Shown: positions 36,825 through 46,223, counted from the first letter of the stretch. The stretch: DNA of 64,000 nucleotides from Massilia sp. IC2-278 (GCF_020708045.1 NZ_JAJFES010000003.1:124001-188000); one strand, 5' to 3'. Program-made: numbers and translations. Notes: a model not told the origin generated them from the sequence alone.

Positions 36825-37924
36825 ATACGCTCGCCCAGTCCGCGGCGCCCAATTCCGCACCGAACCCCGCCCTGAATCCGCGCCCCGCCGCGCACCTGCC
36901 CAGCATCTCGGTGGTGGCGCCGGCCTATAACGAGCAGGAAGTGCTGGGTGAATTCCACCGCCGCGTCAGCGAGGTGCTGGTAAAGCTCGGCTGCGACTAC
37001 GAGATCGTGCTCGTCAACGACGGCAGCCGCGACCACACCCTGGCCCTGATGCACGCCCTGCGCGAGCGCGACCCGCACGTCGCCGTGGTCGATCTGTCGC
37101 GCAACTTCGGCAAGGAGATCGCCCTCAGCGCCGGCCTCGACCACACCCGCGGCGAGGTCGTGGTGATCCTCGACGCCGACCTGCAGGACCCGCCGGAGCT
37201 GATCCCGGCCATGCTCGAGGGCTGGCGCGAAGGCTACGACGTCGTCTACGGCGTGCGCACCAAACGCGACGGCGAAACCTGGTTCAAGCAGCTCACCGCC
37301 AAGTACTTCTACCGCTTCATCAAGTCGGTCAGCCGGGTGCAGATCCCGACCGACACCGGCGACTTCCGCCTGATGACGCGCCGCGCCGTCGAGGCCGTCG
37401 GCAAGCTGCGCGAGGAGCACCGCTTCATGAAGGGCCTGTTCGCCTGGGTCGGTTTTCCGTCGCGCCCGCTGCACTACCGGCGCGAAGCGCGCGTGGCCGG
37501 CACCACCACCTGGAGCTACTGGAAGCTGTGGAACTTCGCCCTCGAGGGCATTACCTCGTTCACGGTGGCGCCGCTGAAGGTGGCCACCTACCTCGGCCTG
37601 TCGGTGGCCGTGCTGGCCCTGCTGTTCGCCGCCTTCGTGATCTGGAAGGCGCTGGTGTTCGGCGACCCGGTGCGCGGCTACCCCTCGCTGATGGCGGTGG
37701 TGCTCTTCCTCGGCGGCGTGCAGCTGATTTCGGTGGGCCTGCTGGGCGAGTACGTGGGCCGCATCTTCAACGAGGTCAAGCAACGTCCCCTGTACCTGGT
37801 GAACCGCCTGCTCGGCTCGGAAATGCAGACCGAAGCCGACTCGCTCGCCAAACATCAGCCCGAGCTGCGTTCCGCTCCCCAGCCCGGCCCGCGGCCCGAG
37901 GCCCAGCCCCGGGTGCATCCATGA
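36821..37924 (+). CDS. GT2 polyprenyl-phosphate glycosyltransferase (GtrB/ArnC/DPM1-like)
   Basis: 367 aa; start ATG 36821 at the ATGA overlap (an ATG at 36800 is in frame too). Motifs: ISVVAPAYNEQEVLGEFHRR, VNDGSRDHTLALM, DXD in VVILDADLQDPPELIPAM, then DTGDFRLMTRRAVE and LREEHRFMKGLFAWVGF. Two C-terminal transmembrane helices (about residues 255-280 and 295-320). Transfers a sugar from a nucleotide donor to a polyprenyl phosphate on the cytoplasmic face; the GtrA partner would flip it. The Pro-rich C-terminal tail (about 40 residues) is unusual and may be disordered. Confidence 0.92.
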   Translation: MNTLAQSAAPNSAPNPALNPRPAAHLPSISVVAPAYNEQEVLGEFHRRVSEVLVKLGCDYEIVLVNDGSRDHTLALMHALRERDPHVAVVDLSRNFGKEIALSAGLDHTRGEVVVILDADLQDPPELIPAMLEGWREGYDVVYGVRTKRDGETWFKQLTAKYFYRFIKSVSRVQIPTDTGDFRLMTRRAVEAVGKLREEHRFMKGLFAWVGFPSRPLHYRREARVAGTTTWSYWKLWNFALEGITSFTVAPLKVATYLGLSVAVLALLFAAFVIWKALVFGDPVRGYPSLMAVVLFLGGVQLISVGLLGEYVGRIFNEVKQRPLYLVNRLLGSEMQTEADSLAKHQPELRSAPQPGPRPEAQPRVHP

Positions 37925-39630
37925 CCCTGGCGCGCCGCCCATCCTGGCCGGGCCTGCTGGCCATTGTCGCCATGTCCCTGCTGCTCTGGCTGTACGCGCT
38001 GGCGACGCTGCGCCTGCCCTACCAGGTCGACATGCTGGTCCACCTGCGCTGGGCCGAGCAGTTCCTGGCCGCGCTGCGCGAAGGCTGGCTGCTGCCGCGC
38101 TGGGCGTATGCCTCGATCGAGGGCCTGGGCGACCCCACCTTCTTCTATTACCAGCCGCTGTTCTATTACGTGACTAGCGGCCTCCGGCTGCTCGGACTGC
38201 GCAGCGAAGCGGCGCTGGTCGGCGCGGCGATGGTCCCGTCGCTGCTGCTCGGGATCGTGGTGCGCCAGCGCTTCCTGCATGCCTACCGGCCCGGCCCGGC
38301 GCTGGCGGGCACGCTGTTCGTGCTGGCCTGCCCGGTGCTGCTGTTCCTGGCGGTGCAGATGGCGGCCTATCCCTGGACCCTGGCCCTGCCCTTCTGCCTG
38401 CTGTTCGTGGCCGAGAGCATCCGCACCGGCCCCGGCGAGCAGCCGCGTGCGCCGCACCTTGCGGTGCTGCTGGCCCTGGTCTGCCTCAGCCACCTGCTGA
38501 GCGCCCTGATGGTCCTGGCCTGCACCGGCCTGGCGCGCCTGGCGCTGGCCTGGCCGAACCGCCGCACCCTGGCCAGCCACCTGCACTGGAGCGCGGGCGT
38601 GGTGCTGGGCCTGGGGCTGGCCGCCTTTTTTGTGTGGCCGGCCGTCACCCAGTTGCACCTGATCAACCCCGACGGCTGGACCGGCGGCGCCAACTTCGAC
38701 TGGCGCCGCGCCTTTGCCCTGCCCACCTTCTCGTTCCTGGCGCATGGCTTCCGCTGGTTCGCGATCCAGGGGCCGCTGTCGCTGCTGGCCCTGGTGCTGT
38801 GCCTGTTCGTGCTGTATTCCAGCCGCCGCGCCGCCACGCCGGGTTCGGCCAGGGCGCGCAAGCTCGCGGTCGCGGCGCTGGCGGCGATGCTGCTGGCGAG
38901 CGAACTGGCTTACCCGCTGTACGCGCTGCTCGAACCGATGCGCAAGATCCAGTTCCCCTACCGCTTCATGTTCCTGGCCCTGCTGCTGGCGAACATCGCC
39001 CTCGTCATCGAGCTCAACGAAGGCGCCTGGCGCCGCTGGAATACGCTGCTCCGCGTCCTGGCCGTGGCCCTGATGGCGGCGCAGTGCGCCATGACCCTGC
39101 AGCTGCAGCTGGGCATCGTGCGCGGCGGCAAACCGATTCCCGAAGCGGCCAGCTTCATGCAGGGCCGCTTCGGCCAGCCCGAGTACATCCCGGCGGTGCG
39201 CGGGCCCGAGTGGAAGGCTTACCTGGCCGGCGGCAAGCTGGACGGGGAATGCGCGCGCCTGGGCATCGCCTGCAGCCAGACCCTGAACCGGACCCACGAG
39301 CTGGCCTTTGTCATCGACACGCCGCGCCCGGTGGCGCTGCGCCTGCCCCTGCTGGCCTACCCGGCCTGGGCCATGACGGTGGACGGCGAACGGCGCCCGC
39401 TGGCGGCCGACCCGGCAACCGGCCTGGCGCTGGCGAACCTGTCATCCGGCCGTCATACGGTGGCGCTAAGCTGGGTTGGATTGCCTGCGGAAACGGCGGG
39501 ACGCATCGCCAGCGCCTTGGCCTGCGTGGCGTGGCTGGTGTGGTTCCTGGTTCTACGCCGCCGTGCGCGGACGGCGCCGGCGGCGGTGGACGCCGGAGCC
39601 AAGGCCGGGCGGCTCATGCATACTGGATAA
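37921..39630 (+). CDS. Large polytopic membrane protein, probable lipid-linked-sugar glycosyltransferase (GT-C/YfhO-like)
   Basis: 569 aa; ATG 37921 in the ATGA overlap. About ten to twelve hydrophobic helices with a first-loop motif, RLPYQVDMLVHLRWAEQFLA, and GDPTFFYYQPLFYYVTSGLR, similar to GT-C enzymes in which an acidic residue of the first periplasmic loop is catalytic. The C-terminal 150 residues form a soluble domain ending in a last helix. It probably uses the sugar flipped by the GtrA/GtrB pair to decorate a surface polymer or protein. The specific acceptor is unknown. Confidence 0.75.
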   Translation: MTLARRPSWPGLLAIVAMSLLLWLYALATLRLPYQVDMLVHLRWAEQFLAALREGWLLPRWAYASIEGLGDPTFFYYQPLFYYVTSGLRLLGLRSEAALVGAAMVPSLLLGIVVRQRFLHAYRPGPALAGTLFVLACPVLLFLAVQMAAYPWTLALPFCLLFVAESIRTGPGEQPRAPHLAVLLALVCLSHLLSALMVLACTGLARLALAWPNRRTLASHLHWSAGVVLGLGLAAFFVWPAVTQLHLINPDGWTGGANFDWRRAFALPTFSFLAHGFRWFAIQGPLSLLALVLCLFVLYSSRRAATPGSARARKLAVAALAAMLLASELAYPLYALLEPMRKIQFPYRFMFLALLLANIALVIELNEGAWRRWNTLLRVLAVALMAAQCAMTLQLQLGIVRGGKPIPEAASFMQGRFGQPEYIPAVRGPEWKAYLAGGKLDGECARLGIACSQTLNRTHELAFVIDTPRPVALRLPLLAYPAWAMTVDGERRPLAADPATGLALANLSSGRHTVALSWVGLPAETAGRIASALACVAWLVWFLVLRRRARTAPAAVDAGAKAGRLMHTG

Positions 39631-39742
39631 ATGGGAACGAAGCGAGGAGCGCGGCGCGGGGAGGCCGCGCACGGTTGGTGACGGCTGGAAAGTTGACCAC
39701 CATGCTATGATCCGCAGTATTTTTTTGGCATTTTTTCATACC

Positions 39743-40822
39743 ATGCGCACACGTGTCTGCATCACCATCGATACCGAATTCAGCATCGGCGGCGCGTTTT
39801 CCAACGCCGCCCGGACGCCAGTTGCCGAGCCCCTGGTCTGGTGCGAGGTCGGCGGCCAGTCGCAGGGCCTGGGCTTCATGCTCGACACCTTCGGCCGCTA
39901 CGGTGTGCAGGCCACGTTTTTCGTGGAAACCCTGCAGCGCAATTATTTCAAGCACGACCCGATGCGCGCCATCGCGCGCCGCATCCACGACCAGGGCCAC
40001 GAGGTGCAGCTGCACTCCCACCCCTGCTGGACCATGTTCCAGCGCGACGACTGGCGCGAAGTGGCGAGCAAGGGCCGTCCAAAGGACAATTACCACAGCC
40101 GCGACATCGACGACTCCGCCGCGCTGATCCAGCAAGGCATCGACACCTTTGCCGACTGGGGCCTGCCGCGCCCGCAGGTATTCCGCAGCGGAAACATGCA
40201 CCACGACGACGCCCTGTACCAGGCGCTGGCCAAGGCCGGGATTCCGTATGCCTCGAACGTGGCGGTGGCGATCTTCGACTGCGGCGACGCCAAGTACCGC
40301 CTGTACAGCGGCCAGCACGAGCGCCATGGCGTGCGCGAGTTCCCGGTGCTGACCTTTGCCGACTGGGCGCTGGGCAGCAAGCAGCACATCAAGTCGCTGA
40401 CCATCGCCGGCTCCAGCTTTGCCGAAACCCGGCGCCTGCTGGAACAGGCGCGCGCCGCCGGCATCCCGCTGGTGGTGATCCTGACCCACCCCTTCGAATA
40501 CGTGCAGAACCGCGACCTGGCCTTCAGCCAGACCCGCATCAACAGCCAGACCCAGCGCCGCTTGGTCCAGCTGTGCGCCTTCCTGCACGAGAACCGCGAC
40601 CGTTTCGACGGCTGCGGGCTGGCCACGGCAGCGAATGCCATCCCAGCCACGGCCTCGGTATCGGCCTCGGCTTCGGCTTCTGCTTCGGCCTCCGCCGGCA
40701 ACATTCTGCTGAAGGGCGCCCTGCGGCACACCGTGCCGCGCATGGCGGCCCAGGTTGCCTATCACAAATACGGCCGCTGGCTGCTCTCGCGCAAGCACGG
40801 CCCCTATACCCGTCCTACATGA
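39743..40822 (+). CDS. Polysaccharide deacetylase-family protein (NodB fold)
   Basis: 359 aa from ATG 39743. NodB motifs: CITIDTEFSIGG (catalytic Asp), EVQLHSHPCW (two metal-binding His) and, later, RSGNMHHDDALYQAL; LVVILTHPFEYVQN gives the last histidine. No signal peptide is visible, so action may be on a cytoplasmic or membrane-proximal intermediate. The C-terminal region carries a Ser-Ala repeat (nt 40652-40693) before a short conserved-looking basic tail. A 112-bp gap separates it from the previous gene, but the next gene overlaps by 4 bp. Confidence 0.85.
   Translation: MRTRVCITIDTEFSIGGAFSNAARTPVAEPLVWCEVGGQSQGLGFMLDTFGRYGVQATFFVETLQRNYFKHDPMRAIARRIHDQGHEVQLHSHPCWTMFQRDDWREVASKGRPKDNYHSRDIDDSAALIQQGIDTFADWGLPRPQVFRSGNMHHDDALYQALAKAGIPYASNVAVAIFDCGDAKYRLYSGQHERHGVREFPVLTFADWALGSKQHIKSLTIAGSSFAETRRLLEQARAAGIPLVVILTHPFEYVQNRDLAFSQTRINSQTQRRLVQLCAFLHENRDRFDGCGLATAANAIPATASVSASASASASASAGNILLKGALRHTVPRMAAQVAYHKYGRWLLSRKHGPYTRPT
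40652..40693 (+). repeat. Degenerate hexamer repeat encoding Ser-Ala
   Basis: Seven imperfect copies of GCCTCG/GCTTCG encode (Ala-Ser)n inside the deacetylase gene. A six-base unit can change copy number without shifting the frame. Confidence 0.75.
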
Positions 40823-41412
40823 AAGAAACGATAGACCGCCGTTACGGCACCTGGCGCGGCATGATCCGCGCTGCCCTCGCCCACCTGGAACATGCCACCG
40901 GCCGCCTGCGCAGCTTTGCACTACGCGACCCGGCGGGCGTCAGACGCGCGGTCTTCGTATGTCACGGAAATATCTGCCGCAGCGCCTTTGCCCACATGGA
41001 AGCCATTCGCCACGGCCTGAACGTCGCCTCGCTCGGCCTGTCAACCAGCACTGGCGGCCGCTCGCCGAAGCAGGCGCTGGCCGCGTCGGAACGCGCCGGG
41101 GTCGACATGACGGCCCACCGCGCCACCTCCTGGCCCGATTTCAAGGTAAAACCCGGCGACCTCTTCCTGGTGATGGAAGTACGCCAGGCCCACGAAGTGC
41201 GCCGCCGCCTGGGCCCGCGCGACGACGTCCAGATCGCCCTGCTCGGCATGTGGTGCAAGCCGCCCATGCCCCACCTGCACGACCCCTATAAACTGGGCGA
41301 CCCGTATTTCGACACCTGCTTCGTGCGCGTGCGCGAAGCCGTCGCCAACCTCAGTGCCGATTTGCCGAACGCCCGCATCGAACCACCGACTACCCGTAAC
41401 AAGACCGCCTGA
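40819..41412 (+). CDS. Low-molecular-weight protein tyrosine phosphatase-like protein
   Basis: 197 aa; ATG 40819 in the ATGA overlap. The P-loop CHGNICRSAFAHMEA (about residues 47-60) contains the C-x5-R-S catalytic loop of LMW phosphatases, and the C-terminal acid/Tyr motif is HLHDPYKLGDPYF. The first 40 residues are an extra N-terminal extension absent from typical 150-aa enzymes. In polysaccharide clusters such phosphatases act on a bacterial tyrosine kinase; no such kinase is in this window, so the target is open. Confidence 0.88.
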   Translation: MKETIDRRYGTWRGMIRAALAHLEHATGRLRSFALRDPAGVRRAVFVCHGNICRSAFAHMEAIRHGLNVASLGLSTSTGGRSPKQALAASERAGVDMTAHRATSWPDFKVKPGDLFLVMEVRQAHEVRRRLGPRDDVQIALLGMWCKPPMPHLHDPYKLGDPYFDTCFVRVREAVANLSADLPNARIEPPTTRNKTA

Positions 41413-42662
41413 TGGACCGCGCCCAGATACCTGCCACCGCTTCGACCTCCACCCTCCCCGCCGTCGTGTTCGGCATCGACACGCCGATCGGCCTGACCAT
41501 CGTGCGCGACCTCGGCCGCCACGGCGTGCCCGTGTACGGCGTGGCCCGCAACAACGAAGGCCTGGGCCTGTCCTCGCGCTGGCTGCGCCGCGGCCTGGTG
41601 CGAGACGCCGGCGAAGAGGCGCAGGTAAACCAGCTGGTGAAGCTGGGCCAGGAACTCGGCACGGCCTGCCTGTTCGCGGTGTCCGAGGGCGACATCGCGA
41701 TGCTGAACCGGCACCGCGCGCGCCTCGGCAATTTCAAGATCATGTTCGCCGACCAGGCGCGCCTGGACAGCGTGTTGAACAAGGACCGCACCTATGAAGC
41801 CGCAGCGCGCGTGGGCGTGCGCGCCCCGCGCAGCGAGCAGATCACGCGCCTGGACGAACTGGACGCCCTGTGCGGCGTGCTGCGCTTCCCGGTGGTGCTG
41901 AAGTGGGCCAATCCGCACGGCGTAGGCGCCAGGCTGCGTCCGCATGGACTGACGGTCGCCAAGACCCACTACTGCGACACGCCCGAGCAGCTGCGCGCCT
42001 ACATGGCGCGCTTTGAGCCGGCCGGCATCTGGCCGCTGATCCAGGAATACTGCGCCGGCTACGGCCTGGGCCAGTTCGTGCTGATGAAAGACGGCCAGGC
42101 CCACTACACCTTCCAGCACCGCCGCCTGCACGAGTGGCCGCCCGAAGGCGGCTTTTCCAGCCAGTGCGAATCGGTGGCGCGCGAGCAGCACGCGGCCCTG
42201 ATGGAAAAATCGATCGCCCTGCTGCGCGAGCTGGCCTGGGAAGGCATCGCCATGGTCGAGTACCGCTACGACCCGGTGCGCGACGAGGCGGCGCTGATGG
42301 AAGTGAACGGGCGTTTCTGGGGCAGCCTGCCGCTGGCTTATCACGCCGGCGCCAACTTCCCTTTCCTGAGCTACCGCCTGTTCGGCCTCGGCGAGAACGT
42401 CGTCAACACGCCCTACCGCAGCGGCGTGCGCTGCCGCTTCATGGTCCCGGAGACCAAGCGCCTGCTGCGCATCCTGTTCGGCCAAAGCAAGATCAAGGAC
42501 AAGACCATCCGCTTCCGGCGCCTGCCCGAACTGGCCGGCTACTGCCTGGATTTCGTGCGACCGTCGAGCCGCTACTACGTGTTCGAGGCGCAGGACCCGA
42601 AACCCTTCGTCAACGACGTGCGCAACATGCTGGGCAAGGCATTCAGGCGCGGGCGCAAGTAA
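41412..42662 (+). CDS. ATP-grasp domain carboxylate-amine ligase-like protein
   Basis: 416 aa. The start ATG 41412 overlaps the previous stop by one base. N-terminal Rossmann-like pre-ATP-grasp part (VVFGIDTPIGLTIVRDLGRHG), ATP-binding lysine segment LRFPVVLKWANPHGVG, and metal-binding C-terminal part with ALMEVNGRFWGSLPLAY (Glu and Asn). Forms an amide or ester from a carboxylate and an amine via acyl phosphate. In this operon it may attach an amino acid or amine to a glycan. It is the last gene of the run, convergent with the haem uptake pair. Confidence 0.85.
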   Translation: MDRAQIPATASTSTLPAVVFGIDTPIGLTIVRDLGRHGVPVYGVARNNEGLGLSSRWLRRGLVRDAGEEAQVNQLVKLGQELGTACLFAVSEGDIAMLNRHRARLGNFKIMFADQARLDSVLNKDRTYEAAARVGVRAPRSEQITRLDELDALCGVLRFPVVLKWANPHGVGARLRPHGLTVAKTHYCDTPEQLRAYMARFEPAGIWPLIQEYCAGYGLGQFVLMKDGQAHYTFQHRRLHEWPPEGGFSSQCESVAREQHAALMEKSIALLRELAWEGIAMVEYRYDPVRDEAALMEVNGRFWGSLPLAYHAGANFPFLSYRLFGLGENVVNTPYRSGVRCRFMVPETKRLLRILFGQSKIKDKTIRFRRLPELAGYCLDFVRPSSRYYVFEAQDPKPFVNDVRNMLGKAFRRGRK

Positions 42663-42687
42663 ACAAGGCCCGCGATGTAGCCTGCCC

Positions 42688-43845
42688 TCAAGCCTGCGGC
42701 AGGCCCGCGGCCAGGTCGAGCCATGGCTGCGGCTGCGGCTTGCCCGGCTGGCGCACGCCGAAGAAGGTCACCACCAGTTCGCCCTGGTCGTCGTAGAACT
42801 CGACCGAGGTGACGCCGGCGCGGCGCACCACGTAGCCGGAGCGCAGCGCGCTGTCGCGCAGGTGCAGGTTGAAGTCCGGGTCCAGCACGTTGAACCAGCC
42901 CTCCGCCGCCGCCACCTTCGCGATCTTGCCGCTGTAGATCTGGGTCACGGCCCCGTTGCCGACGAAGGCCATGATCGCCACCCCCTCTTTCGCCGCGCCT
43001 TCGAGCAGCTGGCGCACCGCGCCCGGCTGCACCTTGCGCACCATGCCCGCCGGCCCGAGGCGCATCGCCTGTTCGCGCGTCATGCCGAATTCCGAGACGA
43101 TGCGGTTGAACTGGTGGACGTCGGTCATGTCCGTCCAGGCGGCGCGGAACTCGGCGACGTCGATTGCGCCGTCGGGCTTGGGCGGCGTCTTCGCCACGGC
43201 CGGGGCGATCGCCAGGCGCGCATCCTGCTGCGGATGGCGGAAGTCCGCCACCAGCTTGTCGAAGACGGCCACGCCGGCGTCGCTGCGCACATACAGCTTG
43301 TGGACGGCGTTGCCCTGGGCATCGAAGAACTGCAGGCTGCGGCTGACGGCGCCGTCGCGCCCCGGCTGGACCACGGCAAAGGCATGCTTCCACTGCGGGA
43401 ACTGGAAGCGCAAATCGATCGGCCCGCCCAGGTAGCCGCCGGCGATGTTCAGCATGCGCGCCTCGCGTTCGGCATCGTCGGCCGCGCCCGGCGTGGCTTC
43501 TTCCTTGTCCTTGATGCGTGTCGCGGTGCCGGTGGTCTCGATTACGCCGTTCTCGTTGCGCGTGAGGGCCATCACGCGCCCCAGGCCGAGGGCGCGGCGC
43601 ATGATTTCGCGCGGTGCGTGCTGGTTGTCCTGCAGGCGCGTGACCGTGCGGCCGATGCCGGTTGCCAGCAGTTCGGCTTCGGACACGCCCAGCTGGCGCG
43701 CGGCGTCGCGTGTTTGCAGGCGCGGCTGCTGGCTGCGCAGCGACTCCCACTGCTCGGCCAGGGTGGCGGCCGAGGCGAAGGCCGAAAGCGAGGCGGAGAA
43801 TGCCAGCGCGAGGGCGGCGGCGATCAGGTGGCGGTGTGTTTTCAT
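42688..43845 (-). CDS. HemS/HmuS-type haem-binding protein with N-terminal signal peptide
   Basis: 385 aa. After residue 27 the sequence is a normal two-repeat HemS/ChuS protein: LAEQWESLRSQQPRLQTRDA, AARQLGVSEAELLA, RNENGVIETTG, then a second half with VHQFNRIVSEFGMTREQAMR. The first 27 residues (MKTHRHLIAAALALAFSAS then ASA) look like a Sec signal peptide, unusual because HemS is cytosolic. So it would be a periplasmic haem-binding protein, or the segment is misassigned. Encoded 15 bp downstream of the receptor and co-transcribed with it. Confidence 0.85.
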   Translation of the reverse strand: MKTHRHLIAAALALAFSASLSAFASAATLAEQWESLRSQQPRLQTRDAARQLGVSEAELLATGIGRTVTRLQDNQHAPREIMRRALGLGRVMALTRNENGVIETTGTATRIKDKEEATPGAADDAEREARMLNIAGGYLGGPIDLRFQFPQWKHAFAVVQPGRDGAVSRSLQFFDAQGNAVHKLYVRSDAGVAVFDKLVADFRHPQQDARLAIAPAVAKTPPKPDGAIDVAEFRAAWTDMTDVHQFNRIVSEFGMTREQAMRLGPAGMVRKVQPGAVRQLLEGAAKEGVAIMAFVGNGAVTQIYSGKIAKVAAAEGWFNVLDPDFNLHLRDSALRSGYVVRRAGVTSVEFYDDQGELVVTFFGVRQPGKPQPQPWLDLAAGLPQA

Positions 43846-43860
43846 GGTGTTTCCTTCAGG

Positions 43861-46116
43861 TCAGTACATCAGTTTGAAATGGGCGGCGACGTAGCGGCCG
43901 GGACGGGCCTGGCGCGCGATGTCGGCGGCGCCGGCTGCGGTGGTGCCGAGCGGCAGGCTGCGCGAGGAGGCGTAGTCCCAGTACTTGCGGTCGGCCAGGT
44001 TGTAGACGCCGCCGCCGAACGAGACATTGCGTCCCAGGTTCCAGTACGCAGTCAGGTCCATCACGGTGGCCGAGGGCACGGCGAAGCGCGGCGTGGACAC
44101 GCCGCCGATGACGTCGGGCGCGGCCTGCTTGGCGGCGGTGTGCACGACGGCAAAGGCCGCGCCGCCGCGCCTGGCCGGGTCGTCCCAGGCCAGGATCACG
44201 CTCCCCTTCTTCGGCAGGGTCGAAGCCAGTTCGCCCTCGACGCCGGTGAGCGTGTTGCGCGCCTGGCTGCGCTGAATGCCAGCGGCGGCCGTCAGTGTGA
44301 CGCCGGCGAGCGGCGCCGACCACTTGCCGGCGTCGAGTTCCGCCGACAGCTCGCCGCCCCAGGTGCGCGCCTGGCCGACGTTCTCGGGCCGGTACAGGCC
44401 GAAGGTGACGGTCGGGTAATTGACCGGATCGGGCGGCTGGGCCGCGTACTCGATGAAGTTGGCGTAGCGGGTCTGGAACAATGCGGCGTGCAGGTGCAGT
44501 CCGCGCGCGACGCTGCCCTTGGCGCCCAGCTCCCAGGCATTACTCGTCTCTTTCTTCAGGTCGGGGTTGCCCAGTACCGCATAGCCGTTGCCGGCGCCGC
44601 TGTAGCTGAAGGAGTCATACGTGCCGGTTCGCTCGGCCGCCGTCGGCAGGCGCGTGCCGCGGCTGTATTGCAGGTAGGCCTGCAGCGCCGGACGCAGCTG
44701 CCAACGCAGCGTGGCGCTCGGCGTGACGTAGCTGTCGGTCTCCTTGACGATTTCGCGTCCCGCGTTCGGCAGCGCCACGGCGTAGCCGGCCAGGCTGTCC
44801 GGTTTCATCTCTCGGTAGTGGTAGCGCAGGCCCGGGGTCAGGCTCCAGGCGCTGGAGAGCGCCAGCTCGGCGCGCGCATAGGCCGACAAGTTGCGCGATT
44901 CCATGTCGGGCATGCGGTTCTTCAGCGTGACCTGCTGCGCGCCGCTCGCGATCACGGTGCGGTCTTCGCGCCAGGGCCGCTTCGTCGACACCTCTTCCGC
45001 GCTCAGGCCGTAGACCAGTTCGTGGGCGCCGATGCGCAGGGTGGCGTCGCTGGCAATGCCGCTGCTGCGGTTCTCGTAGCTGGTGACGATATTGCGGATA
45101 TACGGCTGGCCGCCCGTGATGTAGCGCGCGTGGGTGGTGTCCTCGATCTCGGCATCCTGGACGTGGATGCGGGTGGACAGGCTGTCGAACCATGACGTGG
45201 CGCCGTCGTAGCGGTGCTCGATGCTGGCGCGGTGGCGGCGCGTGCGCGAATCCTGCAGCGCGCCGTCCGGGTAGGAGGCGCCCTGCTTGTTGTCGTAGGC
45301 GCGCGCGTGGTCGGCGTGGTAGGCGTCGACGGTAGCGTGCAGGGTATGGCCGGCGGCCGGCGACCAGCTGAGCTTGGCCAGCAGCGCATCCGAATCCCAG
45401 TCGTCGGGATTGGTCGCCGCCGCGCCCTTCGCTTCCGGCTCGTGGCCGTCGCGGTGCACCACCAGGGCCAGCATGCGCAGCGCACCGCTGCGCGCGGCGC
45501 CGGTCAGGGCGTGCATGCGCATGCCGTCGGCGCCGTTGTAGCCGATCTTGTATTCGGCATACAGCGGATGCGCGGCGCTCACGTAGTCATCGGGCGCCTT
45601 GGTGACGAAGGCCACGCTGCCGCCCAGGCCCGGCGAGCCGGCGCCGGCGGCCGTGCTGCCCGAGCCGATGCGCACGCTGCGGAAGGTCTCGGGATCGAAG
45701 TAGTCGCGGCCGACGCCGAAGGCATTCGTGGTCGAGGCGTCGGGTTTCGGCGCCGCCTCGGGCAGCGCGATGCCGTCGAGGTCGAGCGCGACGCGGTTGC
45801 CTTCCACGCCGCGGATGTTGAACCCGGTGTTGCCTGCTCCGTCCCAGACGTTGCCGCTGCCGCTGGCGGCGCCCGGCACGCTGACCAGGGGCGCGTAGCG
45901 GGCGATGTTCTGCATGTCGGTGGCGCCCTGGCGCGCGAGGGCATCGGCGTCGAGGGTGGTCACGGTGCCGGATTCGTCCAGCCGCTGGCCGGTGACGAGA
46001 ACGGTATCGGGCGCTGCCTGGACTTGCTGGGCGGACGCGGCGCCGCTGAAGGCGCAGGCCAGCAGGAAGACGAGCGGTCGCAAGCGTAACGGGGTAACAG
46101 CCGGGGAAACAGCCAT
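43861..46116 (-). CDS. TonB-dependent haem/haemoglobin receptor
   Basis: 751 aa from ATG 46116, giving a signal peptide (LRPLVFLLACAFSGAASAQQ). The plug domain begins with a TonB box-like DTVLVTGQRLDESGTV and holds NIRGVEGNRVALDLDGIALP; a 22-strand barrel follows, ending in the canonical aromatic C-terminus RYVAAHFKLMY. FRNIxGxxx/NPDL-type receptor motif NPDLKKETSNAWELGAKG. It moves haem across the outer membrane using TonB energy. Two Fur boxes lie 70-125 bp upstream, and the HmuS-like gene follows. No inner-membrane haem ABC transporter is adjacent. Confidence 0.92.
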   Translation of the reverse strand: MAVSPAVTPLRLRPLVFLLACAFSGAASAQQVQAAPDTVLVTGQRLDESGTVTTLDADALARQGATDMQNIARYAPLVSVPGAASGSGNVWDGAGNTGFNIRGVEGNRVALDLDGIALPEAAPKPDASTTNAFGVGRDYFDPETFRSVRIGSGSTAAGAGSPGLGGSVAFVTKAPDDYVSAAHPLYAEYKIGYNGADGMRMHALTGAARSGALRMLALVVHRDGHEPEAKGAAATNPDDWDSDALLAKLSWSPAAGHTLHATVDAYHADHARAYDNKQGASYPDGALQDSRTRRHRASIEHRYDGATSWFDSLSTRIHVQDAEIEDTTHARYITGGQPYIRNIVTSYENRSSGIASDATLRIGAHELVYGLSAEEVSTKRPWREDRTVIASGAQQVTLKNRMPDMESRNLSAYARAELALSSAWSLTPGLRYHYREMKPDSLAGYAVALPNAGREIVKETDSYVTPSATLRWQLRPALQAYLQYSRGTRLPTAAERTGTYDSFSYSGAGNGYAVLGNPDLKKETSNAWELGAKGSVARGLHLHAALFQTRYANFIEYAAQPPDPVNYPTVTFGLYRPENVGQARTWGGELSAELDAGKWSAPLAGVTLTAAAGIQRSQARNTLTGVEGELASTLPKKGSVILAWDDPARRGGAAFAVVHTAAKQAAPDVIGGVSTPRFAVPSATVMDLTAYWNLGRNVSFGGGVYNLADRKYWDYASSRSLPLGTTAAGAADIARQARPGRYVAAHFKLMY

Positions 46117-46184
46117 AGGGGTTCCATGAAAGTGGTGATCGGCCGGCAAGGCGCGATGGCCTGCCGGAGTGCGCATCATCAATG

Positions 46185-46203
46185 AATGAGAATCATTCTC
46201 ATT
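46185..46203. promoter_or_regulatory. Fur box 1
   Basis: AATGAGAATCATTCTCATT, a perfect 19-bp palindrome about a central C. Strong match to the GATAATGATAATCATTATC class. It should repress the haem receptor operon when iron is plentiful. Confidence 0.9.
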
Positions 46204-46223
46204 GACGAAACGCACATCCTAAT

